Assembly (NCBI RefSeq): GCF_000755245.1
Contig: NZ_BBMP01000022.1
Span: 124,001 to 188,000 of the forward strand
Origin: Halococcus sediminicola
Lineage (GTDB): Archaea > Halobacteriota > Halobacteria > Halobacteriales > Halococcaceae
Length of the DNA: 64,000 nucleotides
Direction: 5' to 3'
Under the pieces are notes generated by a model, which was not told the origin of the DNA, did not search any database, and was given only the letters and a program-made list of their open reading frames with translations. Both the position numbers and the translations under genes were made by a program. This document shows, piece after piece, positions 25,979-34,746 of this stretch (positions are counted from its first letter, which is position 1; each line of letters begins with the position of its first letter).

Positions 25979-26857
25979 ATGCGCGGCCTCGGAGTCACCG
26001 AGGCGCTGCGGGCGCTCCCCGACGCGCTGTCGGTGCTGTTCGCCCTGCTCACGCAACTGGCCGACGTCTGGTTCGTTCTCGGCCTGCTCACGCTTTTGTA
26101 CTGGTTCGGCGAGCACTCGCCGCTTTCCCTCCCGCGCGAGCGGGGCGCGTTGCTCGTCGCACTCGCGTTCGGCGGTCTCTCGCTCATCGTCGTCCTGAAG
26201 GGCTTCTTCGCGCTGCCACGGCCGCCGATGGCCGGCGAGGCGTCGGGTCTGCGCTACGTGCCCGAGGTCTTGCACGGAGCCTACGCCAACGCGGCGACCG
26301 CGACGGGCTACGGCTTTCCGAGCGGCCACGCGCTCACCGCGACGGTCGTCTGGGGCGGTCTCGCGGCCGTTCTCGACGTCGGCACGCGCGGCCGGCGCGC
26401 GCTCGTCGCCGGGGGCGTCGTCGGCGTCGTCTGTCTCGCACGGCTCGTCCTCGGCGTGCACTACCTCGTCGACGTGCTCGCCGGCGTCGGGTTCGGACTG
26501 GCCTACCTCGCCGTCGTCCTGCCGATCGCCCGCGGACGGGTACGGCGGGCGTTCGGGGTGGCCGCCGTCGTCGCCGCGGGAACGCTCGTCGGAACGGTGA
26601 CCCCCGACAGCGCGCTGGCGCTCGGGGCGACCGCCGGCGCGCTCGTGGCGTGGGAAGGCGTTGGCGACCGTCTCTCGGAAGAATATCGGATGGGCGTCGC
26701 GTTCGGCCTCGTCGGGGCGGCGGTGCTCGGCGGCGGGTTCGCGGCGGTCTATCTGCTTGCGCTCGGCGTGGTTCCCACCGCGCTCGCGGGGGCGGCCATC
26801 GGCGCTGGCGTCATCGCGATGCCGTTGCTGGCCGCGCCCGGTCGGTCGTGGGCGTGA
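25979..26857 (+). CDS. PAP2-family membrane phosphatase
   Basis: A 292-residue, roughly 8-helix membrane protein with all three PAP2 phosphatase motifs: KGFFALPRP (motif 1), YGFPSGHALTA (motif 2, catalytic histidine) and RLVLGVHYLVDVLAG (motif 3). Such enzymes dephosphorylate lipid phosphates or polyprenyl diphosphates at the outer membrane face; the substrate is not known. The ATG directly follows the TAG of the preceding gene. Convergent with glnA, 6 nt apart. Confidence 0.9.
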   Translation: MRGLGVTEALRALPDALSVLFALLTQLADVWFVLGLLTLLYWFGEHSPLSLPRERGALLVALAFGGLSLIVVLKGFFALPRPPMAGEASGLRYVPEVLHGAYANAATATGYGFPSGHALTATVVWGGLAAVLDVGTRGRRALVAGGVVGVVCLARLVLGVHYLVDVLAGVGFGLAYLAVVLPIARGRVRRAFGVAAVVAAGTLVGTVTPDSALALGATAGALVAWEGVGDRLSEEYRMGVAFGLVGAAVLGGGFAAVYLLALGVVPTALAGAAIGAGVIAMPLLAAPGRSWA

Positions 26858-26863
26858 GCCGAC

Positions 26864-28234
26864 TCAGAACGTCTCGAGGTAGCGCTCCTTCTCCCACTCG
26901 CTGACCGACACGCGGTAGTCCATGACCTCCGAGCGCTTGGCTTCGAGGAACTTCTCGGTGACGTGTTCGCCGAGGGCCTCGGTGACCACCTCGTCGGCTT
27001 CGAGCGCGTCGAGCGCGCCGGCGAGCGTCGTCGGCAGCGTCTCGATGCCGTGCTCGGCGCGGCGTTTGGCGTCGAACTCGTAGATGTTGTCGCGCACCGG
27101 CTTGGGAGCCGAAAGACCGCGCTCGATACCGTCGAGACCGGCGTGAATCATGGCCGCGAAGGCGAGGTAGGGATTACAGGAGGGGTCCGGCGAGCGGAGT
27201 TCGATCCGTGAGGCTGCGGGCGTGCGCGCGGCGGGTTTGCGCACGAGCGAGGAGCGATTACGATCCGACCACGCGATGTAGACCGGGGCCTCATAGCCCG
27301 GCACGAGCCGTTTGTAGCTATTTACTGTGGGGTTGCAGACCGCCGTGATGGCGGGTGCGTGCTCCAGGACGCCGGCGAGGAACTGCTTTGCCGTCTCGCT
27401 CAGATCGAACTCGTCGCCCGCGTCGTGGAAGGCGTTCTCGCCGCCCGAAAACAGCGAGAGGTGGGTGTGCATGCCCGAACCGGCGACCTCCGCGATGGGT
27501 TTGGGCATGAACGTCGCGTGCAGGTCGTGTTCGGCCGCGATGGCGCGCACCACGGCCCGAAAGGTGGCGACGTTGTCGGCAGTCGTGAGCGCGTCGTCGT
27601 AGGTGAAGTTGATCTCGTGTTGGCCGGCGGCGACCTCGTGGTGGGAGGCCTCGATGTCGAAGCCCATCTCCTCGAGTCCGTAGATGATGTCCCGGCGCAC
27701 GTCCGAGGCGAGGTCCTTCGGCGCGAGATCGAAGTAGCCGCCCGCGTCGTTCGTCACGGTAGTGGCGTTCCCGTCCTCGTCCTGTTCGAACAGGAAGAAC
27801 TCGGGTTCCGGTGCGGCGTTGATGTCGTAGCCCATGTCGGCGGCGCGGTCGATGGCACCCTTGAGGACGCCACGTGGGTCGCCGACGAACGGTTCGCCGG
27901 TCGAGGTGTTCATCACGTCGCAGATGAGCCGCGCGCTCGCGGTGCCGTCGTCGCGGTCGCGCCACGGCAGCACGGCAAAGGTCGATGGGTCGGGCGTGAG
28001 CCGCATGTCCGACTCCTGGATCCTGACGAACCCCTCGATCGAGGAACCGTCGAAGTAGATGCCTTCGACGAACGCCTTCTCGGCCTGTGTGGCCGGAATG
28101 GAGACGTTTTTGACTGTTCCGAGGATGTCCGTGAACTGGAGTCTGAGGAAGTCGACGTTGTGTTCGTCTATCGCTTCGAGAACGCGCCTGGCCTCGGCCG
28201 ACGGCCCGTCGCGTGTCGGAGTTCCGTTTGTCAT
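26864..28234 (-). CDS. glnA: Glutamine synthetase, type I
   Basis: ATP-dependent amidation of glutamate, the main ammonium assimilation step. The 456-residue protein carries [11 protein letters not shown] and FDGSSIEGF at the N-terminus, the metal-site strand [11 protein letters not shown], the ATP-site [19 protein letters not shown], and [21 protein letters not shown]. The adenylylation tyrosine region of enteric enzymes is not conserved ([10 protein letters not shown]), as in other archaea. It is divergent from lrp, a haloarchaeal arrangement in which Lrp is known to affect glnA expression. Confidence 0.96.
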   Translation of the reverse strand: MTNGTPTRDGPSAEARRVLEAIDEHNVDFLRLQFTDILGTVKNVSIPATQAEKAFVEGIYFDGSSIEGFVRIQESDMRLTPDPSTFAVLPWRDRDDGTASARLICDVMNTSTGEPFVGDPRGVLKGAIDRAADMGYDINAAPEPEFFLFEQDEDGNATTVTNDAGGYFDLAPKDLASDVRRDIIYGLEEMGFDIEASHHEVAAGQHEINFTYDDALTTADNVATFRAVVRAIAAEHDLHATFMPKPIAEVAGSGMHTHLSLFSGGENAFHDAGDEFDLSETAKQFLAGVLEHAPAITAVCNPTVNSYKRLVPGYEAPVYIAWSDRNRSSLVRKPAARTPAASRIELRSPDPSCNPYLAFAAMIHAGLDGIERGLSAPKPVRDNIYEFDAKRRAEHGIETLPTTLAGALDALEADEVVTEALGEHVTEKFLEAKRSEVMDYRVSVSEWEKERYLETF

Positions 28235-28266
28235 GGTTCGTGCCTACTCGATGGGACAGTGCAGAG

Positions 28267-28274
28267 GATAAAAG
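28267..28274 (-). promoter_or_regulatory. TATA box of glnA
   Basis: CTTTTATC on the minus strand, about 36 nt before the glnA ATG at 28234, implying a leader of roughly 10 nt. Confidence 0.55.
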
Positions 28275-28323
28275 CGCTGCTGTTCGTCGCAAATATTGAA
28301 TCACGGTGCAAAAATGGATGTTC

Positions 28324-28335
28324 GTAAAATTTTAC
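28324..28335 (+). promoter_or_regulatory. Palindromic TATA element of lrp
   Basis: GTAAAATTTTAC is a perfect 12-bp inverted repeat whose AT core sits 26-31 nt before the ATG at 28360. It can act as the TATA box, and its symmetry also suits binding by a dimeric Lrp/AsnC regulator. Confidence 0.5.
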
Positions 28336-28359
28336 TTCCCCGGGCGGGTAGGTGGAGCG

Positions 28360-28815
28360 ATGACGTACGAGAACCTGGATACGGAACTGGTGAACGCGCT
28401 GCTCGACGACGGCCGGGCGAGTCTGCGAAGCCTCGCCGACGACCTCGACGTCTCGGTCACGACGGTGTCGAACCATCTCGCGGATCTCGAAGCGAACGGC
28501 GTGATTCGGGGCTATTCGCCGGACATCGACTACGACGGCCTTGGCTACGACGTGACGGCGATCATCCAGCTCAAAGTCGAGGGCAGCGCCCTGCCGGACA
28601 TCACCGAGCGCCTGCGCGAACACGATCAGATGGTGTCGGTCTACGAGGTGACCGGCGACCACGACGTCGTCGCCATCGGGAAGTTCAGGGACACCGACGA
28701 CATGAACGACCGCATCAAGACCCTCCTCACCGATCCCGATATCAACGAATCGAACACGAACATCGTGCTCAACACCGTGAGCGAACACGAGCAGTTCGAA
28801 CTCGCCACCGATTAG
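28360..28815 (+). CDS. lrp: Lrp/AsnC-family transcriptional regulator
   Basis: A 151-residue regulator with an N-terminal winged helix-turn-helix ([20 protein letters not shown], residues about 18-45) and a C-terminal RAM/AsnC ligand-binding domain ([29 protein letters not shown]). It lies divergent from glnA; in Halobacterium the corresponding pair controls glutamine synthetase. The ATG at 28360 is preferred to an upstream ATG at 28306, which lies ahead of the promoter palindrome. Its TAG stop overlaps the opposite gene's TAA by 3 nt. Confidence 0.92.
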   Translation: MTYENLDTELVNALLDDGRASLRSLADDLDVSVTTVSNHLADLEANGVIRGYSPDIDYDGLGYDVTAIIQLKVEGSALPDITERLREHDQMVSVYEVTGDHDVVAIGKFRDTDDMNDRIKTLLTDPDINESNTNIVLNTVSEHEQFELATD

Positions 28816-29150
28816 ATGACCGCGAACGCGACCAGGAGATTGATCACCGTAACGGCGATGCCGACACCGATGAGACCGGCGAACCAGACGCGCCAGCCCG
28901 GGACGGTCGTGATGAAGCGCTCGCCGGCGAGCGCGAGCGCCCCCGCAGCCACTGCGCCACCGAGTTTGACCACGAAGGCGAGCGGCGGCGTCGCCAGCAA
29001 AGCCCGCATGAGCGGGTTCGCCTCCAAGTGCGCGCCCGCGAACTCCGCCGCCAGAACCATCGAGAGTCCGTCACAGACGCCCCAGACGACGACCACCGCC
29101 AGCACCAACTCGGTGTAGTCCGGCGTCTCGAAGCGAAGGCGGTGGGTCAC
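28812..29150 (-). CDS. Small integral membrane protein (DUF5658-like)
   Basis: A 112-residue protein with about four hydrophobic segments ([59 protein letters not shown]). The piece [14 protein letters not shown] between helices 1 and 2 recalls the N-P motif of DUF5658-type archaeal membrane proteins, an assignment made from memory. No function known. It converges on lrp with overlapping stop codons. Confidence 0.6.
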   Translation of the reverse strand: MTHRLRFETPDYTELVLAVVVVWGVCDGLSMVLAAEFAGAHLEANPLMRALLATPPLAFVVKLGGAVAAGALALAGERFITTVPGWRVWFAGLIGVGIAVTVINLLVAFAVI

Positions 29151-29214
29151 GAGCGAACAACGAGCGGCACGGATAAATCGTCGCTGACTAACTACTGCAA
29201 AAACGGGAATTGGC

Positions 29215-29416
29215 GTCGTCGATGTCGTGCGGCTGCGGCCGCGGTGCGGCCCTCGGCGGATGAAGGGCGAGGCGCGCGGAGCGCGCCGAGGGCTTCGGCG
29301 GAGCGGTCGCGGTGCAGTTGTGGAGCGGTGCGGTGTTGGGGTCGCAGTGCGGTTGCGGTCTTTTTCCCAAGTTTTTGCGAGCGAGCGGCCGGTTAGGCCG
29401 CGAGTGATGCAAAAAG
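29215..29416 (-). repeat. 3' mosaic element, copy C (downstream of the thermosome gene)
   Basis: On the minus strand, directly after the thermosome stop: a T-tract (29411-29415), a 6-bp hairpin with a 5-nt loop (29385-29390 with 29396-29401), GCAAAAACTT (29369-29378), then GAAGCCCTC (29288-29296), a perfect 7-bp triloop hairpin (29271-29277 with 29281-29287) and TCGCCCTTCATCC (29258-29270). Shorter than copies B and D: it lacks the GGTGAACC and GCGCGGATGC blocks. No gene is seen. Confidence 0.72.
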
Positions 29417-29421
29417 TGGGG

Positions 29422-31119
29422 TTACATCATGCCGCCCATGCCACCCATACCGCCCATGCCACCCATACCGCCCATGCCACCCATACCGCCGGGTGCGCCG
29501 CCGGCGGGCGGGCCGCCGTCGTCGCCGTCGTCGGTCTGGCCGCCCTTCAGATCGCCCGCGGCGATGACGTCGTCGATACGGAGAATCATCACGGCGGCTT
29601 CAGTTGCACTCTCGATGGCCTGCGTTTTGACGCGCAGCGGTTCGACGACACCGTCCTCTTCCATGTCGACGACGTCGCCGGTGTAGGCATCGAGACCCAT
29701 CGTGTCGCTCCCGCCGTCGTGCTGGCTGCGGAGGTCGACAAGCGAGTCGATGGGGTCGAGACCCGCGTTCTCGGCGAGCGTGCGCGGGATGATGTCGATG
29801 GCGTCGGCGAAGGCCTCGACGGCGAGCTGTTCGCGCCCACCGACGGAGTCGGCGTAGTCACGCAGTCCCAAGGAAAGCTCGGTCTCGGGTGCGCCGCCGC
29901 CGGGGAGGACCTTGCCGTCTTCGAGCGTGACGCGCACGACACCGAGGGAGTCCTCGATGGCGCGTTCGATCTCGTCGACGACGTGTTCGGTGCCGCCGCG
30001 AAGGATGAGCGTGACCGCTTTGGCGTCTTCAACGTCCTCGACGAAGATGCGCTGATCGCCCGCGATGTCGCGCTCGGCGACCGATCCCGCGAAGCCGAGG
30101 TCCGACTCTTCGATATCGTCGAGATTCGAGACGACGCGCGCGCCCGTCGAGCGGGCGAGCCGGCCCATGTCGCTGGATTTCGCGCGGCGCACGGCGAGGA
30201 TGCCCTCCTGGGCGAGGTAGTGCTGGGCCATGTCGTCGATGCCGTCCTGACAGAAGACAACGTCGGCGCCGACGTCGACGAGCTGGTCGACCATCTCCTT
30301 GAGCTGTTCTTCTTCCTGGTCCATGAACTCCTGGAGCTGGTCGGGGTCGGTGACGTTGACCTCGGCGTCGATCTCGGTCTCCTTGACTTCGAGGGCGCTG
30401 TCGAGCAGCGCGACGTTCGCGTCCTCCTTGAAGTAGGGCATGTTGTCGTGGACGCGCTCCTTGTCCACGATGACGCCCTCGACGAGCTCGGACTCGTCGA
30501 CTGAGCCGCCGACGGCCTTCTCGACCTGGATGTTGTCGGTGTCGATGCCCTCGTCGTCGCTGATGGCGGTCACGGCGCTGACGACGAGTTCGGCGAGCAG
30601 GTCGCGCGAACTCTCCGCGCCCTTGCCCGTCATCGCCGTCGCGGCGATCTGTTCGAGGGTGTCGGTGTCGGACTCGTCGACGTCGATGGCGACGTCTTCG
30701 AGGATCGACTTGGCCTCTTCGGCGGCCTCACGGTAGCCCTGTGCGAGCGTCGTCGCGTGGATGTCCTGGTCGAGGAGGTCCTCGGCCTTTTCGAGGAGTT
30801 CGCCGGCCTCGACGACTGCTGTCGTCGTGCCGTCGCCGACCTCGTCTTCCTGTGTCTCGGCGACCTCGACGATCATGTTCGCCGCCGGGTGCTCGATGTC
30901 CATCTCTTTCAAAATGGTGACACCGTCGTTCGTGACGACGACGTCGCCCGCGTCGGAGACGAGCATCTTGTCCATCCCTTTCGGGCCGAGCGTCGTCCGA
31001 ACCGCTTCGGCGACCGCCTGACCCGCGGTGATGTTCATCGACTGTGCGTCCTTCCCAGAGGTTCGCTGGGAGTCGTCCGAGAGTACGATGAGGGGCTGGT
31101 TACCCATCTGCTGAGCCAT
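29422..31119 (-). CDS. Thermosome subunit (group II chaperonin)
   Basis: ATP-driven protein-folding chaperonin. The 565-residue protein contains [41 protein letters not shown] (nucleotide site, about residue 90), the apical domain with [15 protein letters not shown]-type sequence, and [17 protein letters not shown]. The C-terminus is a run of GGM repeats typical of halophilic thermosomes. Start at 31119 (MAQQMGNQP) rather than 31125. Haloarchaea have several paralogues and I do not assign a number. A strong TATA box lies upstream. Confidence 0.96.
   Translation of the reverse strand: MAQQMGNQPLIVLSDDSQRTSGKDAQSMNITAGQAVAEAVRTTLGPKGMDKMLVSDAGDVVVTNDGVTILKEMDIEHPAANMIVEVAETQEDEVGDGTTTAVVEAGELLEKAEDLLDQDIHATTLAQGYREAAEEAKSILEDVAIDVDESDTDTLEQIAATAMTGKGAESSRDLLAELVVSAVTAISDDEGIDTDNIQVEKAVGGSVDESELVEGVIVDKERVHDNMPYFKEDANVALLDSALEVKETEIDAEVNVTDPDQLQEFMDQEEEQLKEMVDQLVDVGADVVFCQDGIDDMAQHYLAQEGILAVRRAKSSDMGRLARSTGARVVSNLDDIEESDLGFAGSVAERDIAGDQRIFVEDVEDAKAVTLILRGGTEHVVDEIERAIEDSLGVVRVTLEDGKVLPGGGAPETELSLGLRDYADSVGGREQLAVEAFADAIDIIPRTLAENAGLDPIDSLVDLRSQHDGGSDTMGLDAYTGDVVDMEEDGVVEPLRVKTQAIESATEAAVMILRIDDVIAAGDLKGGQTDDGDDGGPPAGGAPGGMGGMGGMGGMGGMGGMGGMM
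29429..29490 (-). repeat. 18-bp tandem repeat encoding (GGM)n
   Basis: About three and a half copies of an 18-bp unit (CCGCCCATGCCACCCATA on the plus strand) encode the Gly-Gly-Met tail of the thermosome. Copy number may vary between strains by slippage. Confidence 0.85.
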
Positions 31120-31145
31120 AGTCACCTACCGATTGAATGGAGTTC

Positions 31146-31154
31146 TATATAAAA
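31146..31154 (-). promoter_or_regulatory. TATA box of the thermosome gene
   Basis: TTTTATATA on the minus strand, centred about 31 nt before the ATG at 31119; leader of only a few nt. Confidence 0.7.
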
Positions 31155-31233
31155 GCGTCGGAATTGGTCGGCAAAGTCGCTCGTGTCCTTCGATTCCGCG
31201 GTGTGCTATACCACCACAGTCTCGGCTTATATA

Positions 31234-32208
31234 CTAAAATCGGCCGAGTCCGGCCTGCCGGCGCTGGCGACGCTCCGGGTTCCGTAGCCACGGCGAGCGG
31301 CGGTCGCGCTCGCCATCGAGGTCAACATCGGGTGGGTCGGCGGGTTCGTGACCCCCACAGTCCGCGCTGCACTCGGCGGCCGGATGGACGAACCGTCCCT
31401 TCCACTCGCAGTAGGGCAACCCGCGCGCTCCCGCGAATTCGTCGTCTTGGACTCTCGCACAACCCGGAAAGTCGTAAGTTCGCCAGCCCTTGCCGTAGGC
31501 GCGCTCGGCGATGCGCCGGCGTGCCCGGGACTTTTGATCGGCAGTCACCGGCCGTATCGCGGTCTTCGCCGCTCCTCGTGTGCCGATCTCGATGCCCGGT
31601 TCGGTCGGTGAGAGCGGTGTCGGCTCGCGCAGCACTTCACGAGTCCCCCCATCGGGGTCGAACCGCCAGATCCCCACCGCGTCGGGAATCCGGTTCAAAT
31701 GCGCGCCCGTCACGTGCGAGGCGGTCGCCAGAATCACGCTATCGAGTAGTCCGAGGCTCACGTCGCGGCGGAGTTGGGATTCGAGGTCGCCCGGCGTACC
31801 GAGATCCGGTTTGTTCTCGATTCCCACCAACGTCCCGAACCAGTCGTCGGGATAGCGCGCCGTCTGCCGGACGTACTCGCGGCTTCCGTGGTTCTCGCGT
31901 TCGAAAAAGCCGATGTCGAGCGCGCGCTCGGTGGCGCTCCGTGCGTGTTCGGGATGGCAGTCGAAACACTCCTTCCAGTAGCGCGCCGTACCGACGCCGA
32001 CACGGCTCTCGATGGCCGCCACGGGGATCTCGTGGGGTGTGAGTCGTACCCGGTCGTCGAAACCCGGACCGGGTTCCACGTGAACGACGTCCATTACCCG
32101 ATTGCCGTGAAGACTCGTGCCGAGCTGGCGGCTCACGACCCCCTCGACGTCGGCTTCGAGGCTGGCACACAGCGCCAGCTCGAACGCGAACTCGCGCACG
32201 GGCGACAT
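31234..32208 (-). CDS. DUF5787-like haloarchaeal protein
   Basis: A 324-residue soluble protein beginning VREFAFELALCASLEADVEG, the opening I associate with DUF5787. It contains a possible nuclease-like core (WFGTLVGIENKPDLGTPGDL, an E-x-K after an aspartate-rich strand), and cysteines in CFDCH, FPGCARV, LPYCEW and ECSADCGGH, suggesting zinc binding. Catalytic activity is unproven; the IENKPDL piece would fit a PD-(D/E)XK-type site. It lies just upstream of the thermosome promoter on the same strand. Confidence 0.65.
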   Translation of the reverse strand: MSPVREFAFELALCASLEADVEGVVSRQLGTSLHGNRVMDVVHVEPGPGFDDRVRLTPHEIPVAAIESRVGVGTARYWKECFDCHPEHARSATERALDIGFFERENHGSREYVRQTARYPDDWFGTLVGIENKPDLGTPGDLESQLRRDVSLGLLDSVILATASHVTGAHLNRIPDAVGIWRFDPDGGTREVLREPTPLSPTEPGIEIGTRGAAKTAIRPVTADQKSRARRRIAERAYGKGWRTYDFPGCARVQDDEFAGARGLPYCEWKGRFVHPAAECSADCGGHEPADPPDVDLDGERDRRSPWLRNPERRQRRQAGLGRF

Positions 32209-32259
32209 ACGGGTCGGTGGGCCAAAAGCGTCGTGTTCGCCGATCTCGGCCGGTAAGAG

Positions 32260-32943
32260 TCAGACCCCGAGTTCGTCGGCGAGATCGTGAAAGCTCTCGA
32301 CGGCGAGGTCGGCGTCGCCGTCGAACGGTTCCCACTCCTGCTGGTCGCGATTGACCCACACGCCCTGCATATCGGCGTGTATCGCACCTTGGACGTCGAA
32401 CCAGCCCGCCGAGACGTGGGCGATCTCGTCGATCGGCGTCCCGGTCCGCCCGGCGGCGTGGCGGTAGATCGCCGAATCGGGTTTGAACGTTTCGATCTCG
32501 TCGGCGCTCACCGTGTCTTCGAGGAGGTCGCCGATCTTTGCGCCCTCGACCATCGAATCGAGCATCGCGGGATTGCCGTTCGAGACGACATAACAGTCAT
32601 AACCACCGTCTCTGAGCCGCTCGATGCCGTCGCGCACGTCGTCGAACACGTCGAGATCGTGATACTCTTCGAGGATTTCCTCCTGTTCGCTCTCCGCGAG
32701 GTCGATGTCGTGGGCCGCGAGCGCGGCCGACAGCGCGTCACGGAGCAGTTCGTAGAAGGGCTGGTAGGCGTCGATGTCGTTGGCGACGAAGGTGTAGGCG
32801 AGCGAGCGCTCGCGCCAGAGCGTCGATACCGGTTCCGGCTCCTCGACGTGCTCGGCGAGCGCGCGCTCGACGCTCTCGACGTCGACGAGCGTACTGTACG
32901 AATCGACGGTCACGGTCGTGACCTGGTCGGGGTCGAATGCCAT
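32260..32943 (-). CDS. HAD-superfamily hydrolase, haloacid dehalogenase type II-like
   Basis: A 227-residue HAD protein. Motif 1 is VTVDSYSTLVDV (nucleophile aspartate; the usual DxYGTL reads DSYSTL), motif 2 is CYVVSNGNPAML, the motif 3 lysine lies in ETFKPDSAIYRHAA, and motif 4 is HVSAGWFDVQGAIHADMQGVWVNR. The pattern of motifs 2-4 (SNGN, KP, S-x-x-x-D-x-x-GA) matches L-2-haloacid dehalogenases, although a phosphatase role is also possible. It is monocistronic. Confidence 0.85.
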   Translation of the reverse strand: MAFDPDQVTTVTVDSYSTLVDVESVERALAEHVEEPEPVSTLWRERSLAYTFVANDIDAYQPFYELLRDALSAALAAHDIDLAESEQEEILEEYHDLDVFDDVRDGIERLRDGGYDCYVVSNGNPAMLDSMVEGAKIGDLLEDTVSADEIETFKPDSAIYRHAAGRTGTPIDEIAHVSAGWFDVQGAIHADMQGVWVNRDQQEWEPFDGDADLAVESFHDLADELGV

Positions 32944-33040
32944 GTGCGAACCAGTCGGTCACGGGCCTTCAACGCTTGCAGCGAAAAAACGGTGGGCGTC
33001 AGCGGGTCGATCCAGCGGGACCGGGTGTCCCATCGGCGAT

Positions 33041-33982
33041 TCAGTCGTCGGTGACGTCGATGGCGTAGCCGCCGAGCAGTTCGGTGACCTGATCGAGACT
33101 GTCGACGCCGACGATGAACGGTGCGGCGCGGTCGACGACTTCCTGCACGCTGAGTCGTGGCTGGAAGGCGTCGGGGAACGGGTTGCGCGCGCCCGAGCCG
33201 GCCGGCAGCGGGCTGTTGAGCACCCGGAGGTAGCTCGCGTGGCGGGCCTCGACCGCGAGGATCTGTGCGGCCGGCGCGAGGTACTCCTCGGTGTCGACGG
33301 CGGGCGCAGCGCCGGTGTAGGCCCCCGCGCCGGTGTCTTCGAGCGCCTGCGCGAGAGCAACGAACTCGACGGTGTCCTCGTAGGGGAACTCGAATTCGAG
33401 ATCGCTGGCGAAGTTCGGGTCCTCGCCGACCTCCTCGAGGACACCCTCAAGCGCCTCGACGTGGGCCTGCTCGTGGTCGCGGATCTGCTGGAAGCGCTGG
33501 AAGGTGGAGTAGCGCCGGGAGGGGTTGGCGAACTGCGCGGCGATGTCCGAGCGCTCGATGTCGTGCTCGCCGAGCTGGCCGCCGTTTTCGTCGCCTTCCG
33601 TCCCCATCTGTCCGACCGGTGCGGTGCCGACTGCCTCGGTGTAGAAGGTGGCTTCGAGGCGTTCGAGGATCAGTGCGAACTTGACGATCTGCACGTCGGT
33701 GAGCGCGCCGTAGCCGAACTCGTTGGCGTCCTCGTAGTCCGAATCGGAGTAGGGCTGTTCGCCGTGGGCGGCCGCGGCGGTGCCGCTGCCGAGCGCGCCG
33801 AGGGCGGCGGCTCCGGCCCCGACCTTCGCGGTGTTCGAGAGGAAGTTCCGCCGCGAGCGGAGTTCGTCGCCGATGCGGCCGAGCGGCCCGCTGTCGCCGC
33901 CGGTCGTCGTGGTCTCGTTGCGGTCGAACTCCCAGTCGTCCTGTGCGGTGCGGCTCGTGTCGTTGGTGGAGTCGTCGGTCAT
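33041..33982 (-). CDS. Tat-exported ferritin-like domain protein
   Basis: A 313-residue protein with an N-terminal Tat signal: SRRNFLSNTAKVGAGAAALGALG at about residues 43-65, after an unusually long acidic leader of about 40 residues. The exported part is a ferritin-like four-helix bundle (Ferritin_2 type): FALILERLEATFYTEAVG, IRDHEQAHVEALEGVLEE, TVEFVALAQALEDTGAGAYTG and ILAVEARHASYLRVLN supply the Glu/His residues of a di-iron-type site. Iron binding and function are unproven. The ATG at 33982 is preferred to 34003. Confidence 0.82.
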   Translation of the reverse strand: MTDDSTNDTSRTAQDDWEFDRNETTTTGGDSGPLGRIGDELRSRRNFLSNTAKVGAGAAALGALGSGTAAAAHGEQPYSDSDYEDANEFGYGALTDVQIVKFALILERLEATFYTEAVGTAPVGQMGTEGDENGGQLGEHDIERSDIAAQFANPSRRYSTFQRFQQIRDHEQAHVEALEGVLEEVGEDPNFASDLEFEFPYEDTVEFVALAQALEDTGAGAYTGAAPAVDTEEYLAPAAQILAVEARHASYLRVLNSPLPAGSGARNPFPDAFQPRLSVQEVVDRAAPFIVGVDSLDQVTELLGGYAIDVTDD

Positions 33983-34080
33983 GGTCTTGTCGTGCTCGCG
34001 CACAGCACAGTCGACTCACAAAACACGTATCAACGTTTTCCGAATTCAGACCCAAATTCGTGACGAATCGACGGGAATCG

Positions 34081-34611
34081 TCACGAGCGCTCGACGACCC
34101 GGAGGGTGCGATTGCCGTCGTGGCGGACGACGAGTTCGTAGTCCGAGACGCCGTAGGGCAGTTCGACGTTGGCGGTGTAGCGCGCCAGCCCGCGACAGCT
34201 CCGGTTCGCGGCGTCGGTGCGGATCGCCGCCACCGAGAGCACGAACGTCCCGGGCGGGCGCTCGCGGATGGTCGGCTCGACGAGCGTGTAGGACGCATCC
34301 GGCAGGCTGACGTTGCCCGTGATGGCGAGATGGCGCGCACCGAGCAGGCGGTAGCCCTCGACGGAGGCGTTGTCGGTTGCCTCGGGCGTGCAGCCGGCAG
34401 CGGTGGTCGTCGACTCGAAGACGCTCGCCTCGTCGGCGATGGCGTTCCCCGGGGAGCCGGCCGCGGCCTGAAACATGAGCGGGTCGAAGACGAAGACGGC
34501 GACCGCGAGTGCGGCAGCCACGAAGACGGCGAGCACCCCGACCGAAACGAGGAGACTGAAAACGCGCTTGAGCGCGGCCACGGCCTGCTCGCGGTCGGGC
34601 GAATCCGCCAT
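34081..34611 (-). CDS. Membrane-anchored extracellular protein, unknown
   Basis: A 176-residue protein with a short charged N-terminus (MADSPDREQAVAALKRVF), one membrane helix (about residues 18-43) and an external acidic domain with two cysteines (AAGCTPEA and NRSCRGLA) that could form a disulfide. The external part is beta-rich (HLAITGNVSLPDASYTLVEP, ELVVRHDGNRTLRVVE). I do not recognise a family. It is divergent from the aIF2-gamma operon. The ATG at 34611 avoids a long non-conserved upstream frame. Confidence 0.62.
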   Translation of the reverse strand: MADSPDREQAVAALKRVFSLLVSVGVLAVFVAAALAVAVFVFDPLMFQAAAGSPGNAIADEASVFESTTTAAGCTPEATDNASVEGYRLLGARHLAITGNVSLPDASYTLVEPTIRERPPGTFVLSVAAIRTDAANRSCRGLARYTANVELPYGVSDYELVVRHDGNRTLRVVERS

Positions 34612-34746
34612 GAAATCAGCGTTTCGAGCGTCGAAACATAACCGTTTCCCCGGTGGTGACCGGCAGCGCGGGACACTCGATACCGCGATATACGGAACAG
34701 CAGGTTTATGAACGGTTCGGGGCATAGCTATCCTATTACTTTCGAG

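Noticed and set aside
29429-29490. Possible CRISPR-like short repeats
   Set aside because: These are 18-bp coding tandem repeats for Gly-Gly-Met in the thermosome; there are no spacers.
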